DNA of 64,000 nt from Acidobacteriota bacterium (lineage in GTDB: Bacteria; Acidobacteriota; Terriglobia; Bryobacterales; Bryobacteraceae), in NCBI GenBank assembly GCA_017307505.1, contig JAFKEE010000028.1, forward strand, positions 154,661-218,660, in the 5' to 3' direction. Position 1 is the stretch's first letter. Every line of letters begins with the position of its first letter. The notes under the pieces are model-generated. The model made no database searches. It was given only the letters and a program-made list of their open reading frames with translations, and had not been told where the DNA came from. Shown in pieces: positions 17,853 to 25,579 of this stretch. The translations under genes were made by a program, and so were the position numbers.

Positions 17853-19670
17853 TCAGTGCTCCAGATCAACATACTGTAACTCGTGCAGGCGCTGGTAGAT
17901 GCCGCCCTGCCCGATAAGTTCTTCGTGCGTGCCGATCTCGCTGATGGCGCCGCTGTCCATGACGACGATGCGGTCTGCCCGGCGAATGGTCGAGAGGCGG
18001 TGCGCAATCACAATCACCGTCCGGTTGCGCATCAGGTTGCCCAGCGCGTGCTGCACCAGCACTTCGCTTTCTGTGTCCAATTGCGACGTCGCTTCGTCCA
18101 GGATCAGGATCGGCGCGTTCTTCAGCAGTGCGCGGGCGATGGACAACCGCTGGCGCTGGCCGCCGCTCAGGTTCGCTCCGCGCTCGCCTACCAGCGTGTT
18201 GTAACCCTGCGGCAGCGCCTCGATGAAATCAGCCGCCATGGCGTTCTGGGCCGCGTCCCGGATCTCGTCGAGCCTGGCCCCCGGCCGCCCATAGCGGATG
18301 TTGGCCGCCACCGTGTCGTTGAAGAGAAAGGTGTCCTGGCTCACCACGGCGATGCGGCTGCGCAGGCTGTGCAGACGGACGTCGCGGATGTCGTGGCCGT
18401 CGATCCGGATGGCTCCGCTGTCGACGTCATAGAAGCGCGGCAGCAGCCCGGCGATGGTCGATTTTCCGGCGCCGCTCGGACCCACCAGGGCCACCACCTC
18501 GCCGCGCCGCACCTCCAGGTTCAGGTCGCGGATCGCGAAGCCGTTCGGAGTGTTCGGATAGCGGAAGCTGACGTTCTCAAAGCGGATCGACTCCCGGAAC
18601 TCCGGCAACTCCGGAGCCGCCGGCTTCTCAATAATCTGCTGCGGCCGGTCGATGTATTCGAACACGCGCTGGCTGGCGCCTTCGGCCTGCTGGAAGATGT
18701 TGTGGATGCCGGTCAGCCGCTTGACGGGCTCGTAGAGCAGCAGCAGCGCGACCACGAAACTCATGAAGTCGCCGCTGGTCATGTGGTTGGCTTTGATCTG
18801 CGTCCGGGCGTAGGTGAGCAGGCCCACGATCGTGGCCGCCCCGAAGAATTCGATAATGGGCGACGGCAGCGCCTGGAAGGAGATGTAGCGTAGCGACGAG
18901 CGTTTGAACTTGGTGGCGGCCTGGCGGAAGCGGGCGCTCTCGATCTGCTCGGCCGTGAAACTCTTCACCACGGCATGACCGCTGAAGGCTTCCTGCAGGA
19001 TCTCGCTCATCTCCGCGGCATGGTCCTGCGCGCTGCGCGTCGAGCGCCGGATCCGCTTGCCCAGCCGGGCCGTCGGCAGCAGGACAAACGGCAGCACCGT
19101 GGTCGAAACCAGCGCGAGAACCCAGTCGCTCTGGAACAGCACATAGATCATGCCCATCGCGGCAAAGACCTGCCGCAGCCAGTCGGCCAGCATCTGCGAA
19201 ACAGCCAGTTGGATCTTCTCGATGTCGCTCATCAGCGACGACATCAGCCGCCCGGTGGAGTGGCTCCCAAAAAACTCGTGCTCCTCGCCGACCACCTTGT
19301 CAAAGGCCTGCTGCCGCAAGTCGGTCACTGCGGAGAGCCCGGAATAGCTCACCAGGTAATTGCCGAAGTAATCAGCTATGCCCTTGATCAGGAAAACCAG
19401 GAGAATGGCAATGGCCACCTGTGTCCAAATGTTGTGAATGGGCGTCGGGACGAGTTGGTCCAGATACAGATGGATGCCTGTCCACTCGGGAATCGGCAGC
19501 GGAACGCGTGTATCGACCGTGTCCGGTTGCAACACCCGGTCGAAAATCGGTTTCAGCAGGATCGGCAGCATGGTGCGCCCGACGCCGGACACCACCATCA
19601 GGAAGACGGCCAGGATCAGCGCTGGTGTGTAGCGCCTGGCGTAGCTCAGCAGCCGGATCAGTTCCTTCAC
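17853..19670 (-). CDS. ABC transporter with fused membrane and ATPase domains (MsbA-like lipid exporter)
   Basis: Half-transporter of the MsbA/lipid exporter class. From the GTG chosen at 19670 it has 605 residues: about six membrane helices in the first 330 (LILAVFLMVVSGVGRTMLPILL, VAIAILLVFLIKGIADYFG, and later pairs) and a nucleotide-binding domain with Walker A GPSGAGKST, ABC signature LSGGQRQRLSIARALL, Walker B ILILDEATSQLD and the H-loop IAHRLSTI. A longer reading back to 19772 would overlap the glycosyltransferase by about 100 bases and lacks family sequence, whereas the GTG overlaps its stop as GTGA. Neighbouring GT9 and Trm112-like genes support a role in flipping lipid A or LPS precursors across the inner membrane; the substrate is inferred. 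Confidence 0.9.
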   Translation of the reverse strand: MKELIRLLSYARRYTPALILAVFLMVVSGVGRTMLPILLKPIFDRVLQPDTVDTRVPLPIPEWTGIHLYLDQLVPTPIHNIWTQVAIAILLVFLIKGIADYFGNYLVSYSGLSAVTDLRQQAFDKVVGEEHEFFGSHSTGRLMSSLMSDIEKIQLAVSQMLADWLRQVFAAMGMIYVLFQSDWVLALVSTTVLPFVLLPTARLGKRIRRSTRSAQDHAAEMSEILQEAFSGHAVVKSFTAEQIESARFRQAATKFKRSSLRYISFQALPSPIIEFFGAATIVGLLTYARTQIKANHMTSGDFMSFVVALLLLYEPVKRLTGIHNIFQQAEGASQRVFEYIDRPQQIIEKPAAPELPEFRESIRFENVSFRYPNTPNGFAIRDLNLEVRRGEVVALVGPSGAGKSTIAGLLPRFYDVDSGAIRIDGHDIRDVRLHSLRSRIAVVSQDTFLFNDTVAANIRYGRPGARLDEIRDAAQNAMAADFIEALPQGYNTLVGERGANLSGGQRQRLSIARALLKNAPILILDEATSQLDTESEVLVQHALGNLMRNRTVIVIAHRLSTIRRADRIVVMDSGAISEIGTHEELIGQGGIYQRLHELQYVDLEH

Positions 19671-20578
19671 TGCGCCACCCCCCGCAGCCGTTCCACGGCG
19701 GCAATGGCCTGCTCCACCGGAACGCCTGCCAGACCGTATGGGCTCGAAAGCACTTGGCTGCGCGTCTTCCACGGAGCCCAGATGACCGGATCGGAAGTTC
19801 CGTAAAGCACCACAACGGGAATCCCGAAAGCGGCCGCCATGTGCGCCGGACCGCTGTCGTTACCCACGAAGAGCTCAGCACCGGAAAGCAGCGACTTCAC
19901 GCTCTCCAGCGGCGCGCCTTCCAGCTTTTCAAACTCACCAAACGCGGAGAGGTCGTCGCCAGGCCCGCCAATGACGACCGGCGAGAGCCCGCTCTCCTTC
20001 AGGTGCCGGGCGACGGTCAGGAACCGGGCGGCGGGCCAGGTTTTGTCGGAGGCGGACGCCATGGGATGCACAATGGCGTAAGGCGGCCGCTGCGCCGCCG
20101 GCGCGCAGAACAGCCGGGCACGGGGGATATCGGTAATGGGCACTCCCAGATAGAACACGGCCGAAGCCAGATGTTCCGCGGTGTGCACCGTTCTTTCTTC
20201 GCCCAGAATCTGCTGGGCCCGTGGAATGTGAATGTTATAAACCCACTGCTGCCGGAAGTGGCCGAAGCCCGCGCGATGTGGAGCCAGGGAGAGTCCCGTC
20301 AACGCAGCGCTACGCGAGCCGCCGTGGTAGTTCAACGCGAGTGTAGGGCGGAAGCCAAGCACGGCCCGCTTGGAGGGCGGCAGGATGGCGCGGATGTCCG
20401 GATTGCCCGCAAACAACTGGCTGAATCGGTCCTCGACCACGATCCCGATTTCGAGATCGGGCCTGTACTGTTTCAGGAGGGAGAGGGCAGGGGTCGTCAG
20501 TACACAGTCGCCCAGCGATCGCAATCGCACAACCAGGACCCGTGCGCCGGGGGGCAACTGCTCGACGACGGTGGCCAT
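19667..20578 (-). CDS. Glycosyltransferase family 9 protein (LPS heptosyltransferase-like)
   Basis: The 303-residue protein has the GT9 layout: N-terminal VLVVRLRSLGDCVLTTPALSLLK (about 14-36), central VIHPMASASDKTWPAARF, and the C-terminal donor-binding region FVGNDSGPAHMAAAFGIP then VLYGTSDPVIWAPW. Such enzymes add heptose or Kdo-linked sugars to the inner core of LPS using ADP-heptose. Its exact acceptor cannot be read from sequence. It is sandwiched between the Trm112-like protein and the MsbA-like transporter, consistent with envelope assembly. Confidence 0.9.
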   Translation of the reverse strand: MATVVEQLPPGARVLVVRLRSLGDCVLTTPALSLLKQYRPDLEIGIVVEDRFSQLFAGNPDIRAILPPSKRAVLGFRPTLALNYHGGSRSAALTGLSLAPHRAGFGHFRQQWVYNIHIPRAQQILGEERTVHTAEHLASAVFYLGVPITDIPRARLFCAPAAQRPPYAIVHPMASASDKTWPAARFLTVARHLKESGLSPVVIGGPGDDLSAFGEFEKLEGAPLESVKSLLSGAELFVGNDSGPAHMAAAFGIPVVVLYGTSDPVIWAPWKTRSQVLSSPYGLAGVPVEQAIAAVERLRGVAQ

Positions 20579-20598
20579 GGCGGCGCCGCTAGAGGGCG

Positions 20599-20769
20599 TT
20601 ACTCCTCAACCCGGGCTTCGTCCACCAGCATCACGGGGATGTCGTCGCGGATCGGGTAGACCCGATGGCACGCCGGGCATTTCAAGCCGCTTTTGTCCTC
20701 GGTGAGGGCCACGGATTCCTTGCAGACCGGGCACACCAGAATCTCCAACAGTTCTTGACTGACAGCCAT
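20599..20769 (-). CDS. Trm112-like small zinc protein (YcaR type)
   Basis: A 56-residue gene short enough to be overlooked. The reading from ATG 20767-20769 is [20 protein letters not shown], continuing to two more cysteines in [20 protein letters not shown]. The four cysteines in CxxC...CxxC form the zinc-ribbon of the Trm112/YcaR family, and DDIPVML is the family C-terminal signature. In enterics the homologue ycaR lies between lpxK and kdsB, and here it leads a run of LPS-related genes, so the context fits. The stop lies 20 bases before the GT9 start. The precise partner (a methyltransferase or lipid A enzyme) is unknown. Confidence 0.88.
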   Translation of the reverse strand: MAVSQELLEILVCPVCKESVALTEDKSGLKCPACHRVYPIRDDIPVMLVDEARVEE

Positions 20770-20838
20770 GGGATTTCAACCAATTGTAGCAATCCGCACC
20801 GCCGGGCGACATGCGGAATATTACTACCTGGCCCGCCC

Positions 20839-21360
20839 TTACGGGTGCGCCTCGCAGCGTGCCTTCAGCGCCTCGTTCATGGCCCGGAATCCAATCTCGG
20901 TGCGGTCCAGCATGCCGGCGAACATCGGGCCAACCAGCAGGCCATAGAAGTGTTCTGATTGCTTCAACTTAGTGTGCCCATCCCCAACCGGTTCCAGGAC
21001 GAACCGGTGGTCGCCCGTGAATAGCCCAGGCACCGCCACGCCGCCCCTCCAGGCCAGTTCCCGGTTCGGGGTAATCGTGATGATGCGCGCCACGAACTCC
21101 ATCTCGCTATCGCCCGGCGGACGGATGGTGACATGCAACTTCTCGTCCTCGGATAATGTGCCGGAAAGAGTCAGGATAAATGGGTTCCACATCGCGTAAT
21201 TGCCGGTATCCGTCAGCATCCGCCAGACGGACTCGGGTGGGGCGGCAATCGTGATCTCGGTGTCAATCACGCGGTCCTGCTGAGTGATGCTCAGCCCCAG
21301 CCAGGCCAGGAACACCAACAGGCAGAACGCCAGGACAAAGAGTGGGAATCCGCGGGGCAT
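20839..21360 (-). CDS. Membrane-anchored SRPBCC (START-like) domain protein
   Basis: A 173-residue protein with an N-terminal membrane helix (LFVLAFCLLVFLAWLGLSI, 7-25) followed by a SRPBCC ligand-binding fold: ITIAAPPESVWRMLTDTGNYAMWNP is the canonical first strand and helix, and the long C-terminal helix is around TEIGFRAMNEALKARCE. These proteins bind hydrophobic ligands; the ligand here is unknown. It lies 69 bases upstream of the Trm112-like gene on the same strand and may be the first gene of that operon or an independent unit. Confidence 0.75.
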   Translation of the reverse strand: MPRGFPLFVLAFCLLVFLAWLGLSITQQDRVIDTEITIAAPPESVWRMLTDTGNYAMWNPFILTLSGTLSEDEKLHVTIRPPGDSEMEFVARIITITPNRELAWRGGVAVPGLFTGDHRFVLEPVGDGHTKLKQSEHFYGLLVGPMFAGMLDRTEIGFRAMNEALKARCEAHP

Positions 21361-21550
21361 GGGAGTGTCGTCCGATTATATCGGGGCGGGCCGGACGGCG
21401 GATACCGTCTGTTCCGCGGCCGGCTAAGGTGTTTTCCTGCGTTCTTCCAAGGTGGGGCCCAATCTCCGCAACCATAGGACCGTGTTACACTTGTAAGCCA
21501 TTGAGGGGGCGATCTCTCAAAGAGACCGTTGGTGGGGGAGTATTGGAACA

Positions 21551-22240
21551 ATGCAGAAACTAAAGGACCTCGGCGCCAAAAAGGCGAAATCACTGGATTC
21601 CCGTCTGTTTGCTTATGCCTTGGCCGGCGGCGCCGCGCTGGTCAGCGCAACGCCCGCGAACGCCGCCATCATTCATTACAGCGGTCCGACGCTGGATACC
21701 GCCGGCAGTTCGTTCAATCTGGACTTGGACGGTGATTTGACGACCGATTTCACCTTTCAGTCCGGAGCAGGTGACTCGGCCACAGTATTCGCCGCGTACG
21801 TTAACTTCCCTGGTGGAGGCGTGACCGGCCCGCTGGCGTCCGGGACGCCGGTCAATGCGGCCACAGCATTCAACACTACTTCGCCGTACAAGCTCGCCAA
21901 AGGCAACGTCGATCAGGCGGGTGTGGTGGGGGACAACGGCGGGGTTTACGCCATCGCCCCCAACCAGTATATGGGCCTGACCTTTGACATCAGTGGAGTG
22001 GCCCACTACGGCTGGGCGAGGCTGGAAGTCTACGGCACAGGTACTCCTGAGGTGAATGGTTTGCTTGCGCAAGGCCAGTTGAACGTCCGAGTGATGGAAT
22101 ACGCCTACGAGACCAATAGCCGGGCCACTATTGCTGCCGGTCAGACCACGTCAACTGTCCCTGAACCCTCTTCCCTGGCCATGTTCGCATTGGGCGCTGC
22201 CGGCCTTGCCGCCATGCGCCGCCGCAAAGCCGCCAAGTAG
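21551..22240 (+). CDS. PEP-CTERM sorting domain protein
   Basis: An exported 229-residue protein for cell-surface sorting. The N-terminus has a long charged stretch (MQKLKDLGAKKAKSLDSR) before a hydrophobic signal segment (LFAYALAGGAALVSATPANA). The C-terminus is a textbook PEP-CTERM signal: VPEPSS, a hydrophobic helix LAMFALGAAGLAAM, then basic RRRKAAK. Such signals are recognised by exosortase; no exosortase gene is in this window. The body is Gly/Thr/Asn-rich with low similarity to anything I recognise. The next gene starts two bases after its stop. Confidence 0.9.
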   Translation: MQKLKDLGAKKAKSLDSRLFAYALAGGAALVSATPANAAIIHYSGPTLDTAGSSFNLDLDGDLTTDFTFQSGAGDSATVFAAYVNFPGGGVTGPLASGTPVNAATAFNTTSPYKLAKGNVDQAGVVGDNGGVYAIAPNQYMGLTFDISGVAHYGWARLEVYGTGTPEVNGLLAQGQLNVRVMEYAYETNSRATIAAGQTTSTVPEPSSLAMFALGAAGLAAMRRRKAAK

Positions 22241-22242
22241 AG

Positions 22243-24198
22243 ATGGCGGAGCGTCTGGCTGGCAGGGTCGTGCTGGTTGGCTGGAGCTCAGCGGATTGGA
22301 AAGTATTGAATCCGCTCCTCGATGCCGGAAAACTGCCGGCCCTGCAGTCACTTGTGGAACTGGGGGTCAAGGGCCACTTGAACTCCCTAAGCCCTATGCT
22401 CTCGCCGCTGTTGTGGACCTCAATCATCACAGGCCACACCCCTGATCACCATGGAGTATTAGGTCATTTCGAGCCGGACGAAGCCACCGGCGCGGCCCGC
22501 TTGGCCTCATCCACATCCCGCAAGGTCAAAGCCCTTTGGAATATCCTGGCGGAATCCGGCATGCGCTCCGTCGCGGTGAACTGGTTTGCCAGCCAGCCGG
22601 CCGAACCGATCCCCGGAGCCATCGTCTCCAATCTGTACCCCAAAGCACGAGCCGCGTATGGCCAGCCCTGGGTTCTGCCTGCCGCCTGCATCCACCCTCC
22701 ATCGTTGAGCGAGACCCTTTCCGAACTCCGTATCCACGCTGGCGATCTGACCGGCGATGACCTCAAAGCCTTGATCCCCAAACTGGAACGAGTGGATCAG
22801 ATTGCCGACAGGCGTCCTCTGACGCTCGCCGTTGCCCTGGCCGAATCCCTCACAGCCCACGCCGCAGCGACCTGGCTGATCGAGAACGAAACCTGGGATC
22901 TGCTGGCGGTCCACTACTCAGCTCTGGACCTGGTTTGCCGGACGTTCATGCCATTCCATCCGCCGCGGATGGAGAATGTGTCAGAAACGGATTTTGAGCT
23001 CTACCGGGACGTGGTCGCGACCGTGTATTGCTACCACGACGTCCTGTTGGGCCGGCTGATGGAACTGGCCGGACCGGATGCCACCATTGTTCTTGTCTCC
23101 GAGAATGGCTTTCACTGCGATGGGCTCCGGCCCTCCGGAGTCCCCAGCCTGGACGATCCATCGAGCGGTTGGGAGCGGGGGCATGGCATCTTCGCCGCCG
23201 CCGGACCCGGTCTGCGCCAGGATGAACTGGTGTTTGGAGCCGGGTTGCTGGACATCGCCCCGTTCGTGCTGAGACTGCTGGGCTTGCCCGCCGGGCAGGA
23301 CATGCCGGGCCGCATCCTGCCCGACGCCTTGGTGAATCCACCGGAGGATGTCCGCATTCCTACCTGGGAAGCTGCGCCCGTCGACAAGCCCGAAGACGAA
23401 TGGGATCGCGCCGCCGCCTTGGCGGAACTGGCCGAACTCGGCTTTGTCGAACCTGCTCCGACCGGAGAGTTCGTCCGCGTGTCGGTCCAGAACGACGGCA
23501 CACTGGCGCACGTCCACATGGCCGCAGGCCGTTTTGCCGAGGCGATCCCGCTCCTGGAACGAGGGATCGTGGCGCAACCTTCCCCCGTCGCTCGAATGGC
23601 CTTGGCCCATTGCTATCAGGTTGCCGGCCGGTTGGAGGAGGCGCAAGCCTTGATCGAGGCCGTGCTGGCCGAGGACCCGAATCGATCCCACGCCTGGCTG
23701 ATCAAAGCCAATCTGGCTCTCGCGGCCGGAGAGACCGAAGCGGCGCTCGAACTGCTGAACGAAGCGGGCAAACGCGGAGCAGGGAACGCCCAACTCCAAC
23801 ATCGGATGGGCTTAGTCTACGAAAAAATGGGCCGCTTGAGCGAAGCCGAGGAGTGCCAGTCCCGGGTCCTGGAGCTGGATCCGCAGTTCCAGCCGGCCTG
23901 CACCAGCCGGGCTCGGGCGCTTCTGGAGTTGAAGCGCAATGACGAGGCTGCCTCCATGGCACTGGATGCGGTGAATCTGCGCTATGACGATCATTCTGCG
24001 CATCTTCTGCTCGGAATTGCTCTTGCCCGCGAAGGCCAGGCGGAGCGCGCCATCCTGGCGCTGGAGACCTCGGTCCGCTACCGGCCCACTTCCGCGGCGC
24101 ATACCTGGCTGGCTTTCCTGCGGGAGAGAGCCATAGTGAATCCGCCGGAAGCCCTGTACCACCGGCAACGGGCGGCGGAGTTGGCTGGCCGCTCATGA
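22243..24198 (+). CDS. Phosphodiesterase/nucleotide pyrophosphatase-like protein with degenerate active site and C-terminal TPRs
   Basis: A 651-residue protein. Residues 1-365 have the fold pattern of type I phosphodiesterase/alkaline-phosphatase superfamily proteins (PF01663-like): SPLLWTSIITGHTPDHHGVLGH carries the nucleophile-position Thr59 and RGHGIFAAAGPG carries His314. The usual metal ligands look lost: the first Asp is Ser15 in LVGWSSADW, the SDHG motif reads SENGFH (E287-N288), and the paired histidines after Asp229 are Leu/Arg. Residues about 400-640 are tetratricopeptide repeats, for example EEAQALIEAVLAEDPNRSHAW. It may be a binding scaffold rather than an enzyme. Its stop overlaps the next start as ATGA. 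Confidence 0.8.
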   Translation: MAERLAGRVVLVGWSSADWKVLNPLLDAGKLPALQSLVELGVKGHLNSLSPMLSPLLWTSIITGHTPDHHGVLGHFEPDEATGAARLASSTSRKVKALWNILAESGMRSVAVNWFASQPAEPIPGAIVSNLYPKARAAYGQPWVLPAACIHPPSLSETLSELRIHAGDLTGDDLKALIPKLERVDQIADRRPLTLAVALAESLTAHAAATWLIENETWDLLAVHYSALDLVCRTFMPFHPPRMENVSETDFELYRDVVATVYCYHDVLLGRLMELAGPDATIVLVSENGFHCDGLRPSGVPSLDDPSSGWERGHGIFAAAGPGLRQDELVFGAGLLDIAPFVLRLLGLPAGQDMPGRILPDALVNPPEDVRIPTWEAAPVDKPEDEWDRAAALAELAELGFVEPAPTGEFVRVSVQNDGTLAHVHMAAGRFAEAIPLLERGIVAQPSPVARMALAHCYQVAGRLEEAQALIEAVLAEDPNRSHAWLIKANLALAAGETEAALELLNEAGKRGAGNAQLQHRMGLVYEKMGRLSEAEECQSRVLELDPQFQPACTSRARALLELKRNDEAASMALDAVNLRYDDHSAHLLLGIALAREGQAERAILALETSVRYRPTSAAHTWLAFLRERAIVNPPEALYHRQRAAELAGRS

Positions 24199-25055
24199 CA
24201 GGAGCGATCCGGCGAGCGGTTGGCGCGGATTGGGCCATCTGCCGGGCCCTGCTGCCCCAAGCCTGCAGCCGCACCGATGGTCCCATCGAAGGACTGATCC
24301 TGCTGCTCGAATCCGGACCCCGCGTGGGCGGCGCTGCCGTGCTGCGGTTTGACGGACAGGACGCCTGGCTCGGTTTGACAGTCGTCCCCACAGTGCGGCG
24401 CCAGGGATTGGGTTCGTACGTCTACAATGCCGCAGTAGCAGCCGCCCGGGCCGGCGGCGCCCGGCGCCTGGTGGCCGCTTGCGACACGTTCGCCGAACCC
24501 GCCGCGGCGCCATTCCTGGAGAAGCACGGTTTTGCCGCCGTCACCCAAATTACGACGTTCGAAGCCAATTTTGCGGCCAGCGCCCCGATCCTGAGCAGAA
24601 TGCGCGACGAACTGGTGGCCCGGAATCGCATTCCGGCCGGCTGGTCGGTCACCACGCTCGCCCAGGCTCCGCAGCAATCGGTGGCACAGCTGTTCGCGGA
24701 ATACATCGCCCACCGGGCGGATCTGGCGGATGCTCCGCTACGGCTCGACCAGGAAGCCGGCCGCTGGGACAGTTCGCCGGTGATTCTGGAGAACGGCCGT
24801 CCGGTGGGGGCGCTGGTCACCGAAAGAGACGGCACAACCTGGACGGTGGAAGGAAGGTTTGTCGTGCGCGGCTACCAGTCCGGCGTGGCCAACGCGATCC
24901 TGCTGGGCGCGGCCGTCGATCTGGGCGCAGCTAACCAGGCGACCTACATTCGGTTCGATTCGCGAGAAGACAATCGCGACACCCTCAAGCTGGTCCGCCG
25001 CCTGGAAGCTGTACCTCTGCGTGTGAGAACCCGGTTTGAACGCGCTCTATACTGA
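24195..25055 (+). CDS. GNAT family N-acetyltransferase
   Basis: A 286-residue acetyltransferase. The acetyl-CoA pyrophosphate-binding motif is RRQGLGSYV, at about residues 69-77, preceded by the strand DAWLGLTVVPTV. A second GNAT-like half follows (about 150-286), including a weaker AYIRFDSRED region, so it may be a two-domain member. Substrate unknown. The ATG overlaps the stop of the phosphodiesterase-TPR gene by four bases, and ogt begins four bases after its stop, so it is a middle member of a plus-strand operon. Confidence 0.82.
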   Translation: MTGAIRRAVGADWAICRALLPQACSRTDGPIEGLILLLESGPRVGGAAVLRFDGQDAWLGLTVVPTVRRQGLGSYVYNAAVAAARAGGARRLVAACDTFAEPAAAPFLEKHGFAAVTQITTFEANFAASAPILSRMRDELVARNRIPAGWSVTTLAQAPQQSVAQLFAEYIAHRADLADAPLRLDQEAGRWDSSPVILENGRPVGALVTERDGTTWTVEGRFVVRGYQSGVANAILLGAAVDLGAANQATYIRFDSREDNRDTLKLVRRLEAVPLRVRTRFERALY

Positions 25056-25059
25056 AGGC

Positions 25060-25575
25060 ATGCCGAAGTGGACCTGCGTCCCCCTGGGAACCCGGCTGGT
25101 GCTGTTTGTCGAAGCCGAGGGTGAAGTGCTGCGCCGTGCGTGGTTTGCGAAGCGCGAGGACGACACGCCGCCCGGCTGGCTGGCCGAGGATCGCGACGAC
25201 GCGCTGCCCGTGCTGGTGGAAGCCCGGCGCCAGTTGCGGGAATACGTTGCCGGACGGTTGCGTCACTTTACCGTACCTTTCCGTTTGGATGGCACGGAGT
25301 TCCAGCAGCAGGTCTGGCGGCAGTTGACCGAGATCCCCTGCGGCGAAGTGCGCAGCTACGCCAGCGTCGCCCAGGCCATCGGCCGGCCCAATGCCGTCCG
25401 GGCCGTGGGCGCCGCGAATGGAAGCAACCCGTTGCCGGTCTTCGTACCCTGCCACCGGGTGATCGGCAGCAACGGGTCCCTCACCGGCTTCTCTGCCGGG
25501 CTCGAAGTGAAGCGCGCGCTGCTGGCGCTGGAAGGGGCTCCGGTACAGCAGGGATTGCCGCTCGGCGAAGAGTAG
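25060..25575 (+). CDS. ogt: Methylated-DNA-protein-cysteine methyltransferase
   Basis: DNA repair protein that transfers methyl groups from O6-methylguanine to its own cysteine. The 171-residue protein (from ATG 25060) carries the active-site motif PCHRVIGSNGSLTGF near residue 131 and the upstream IPCGEVRSYASVAQAIGRPNAVRAVG helix-turn-helix. A start eight codons upstream (25036) would overlap the acetyltransferase; the chosen ATG follows that gene's stop by four bases with a GAAGG just ahead. It ends convergently with the WaaA-LpxK gene, four bases apart. Confidence 0.93.
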   Translation: MPKWTCVPLGTRLVLFVEAEGEVLRRAWFAKREDDTPPGWLAEDRDDALPVLVEARRQLREYVAGRLRHFTVPFRLDGTEFQQQVWRQLTEIPCGEVRSYASVAQAIGRPNAVRAVGAANGSNPLPVFVPCHRVIGSNGSLTGFSAGLEVKRALLALEGAPVQQGLPLGEE

Positions 25576-25579
25576 CCGC

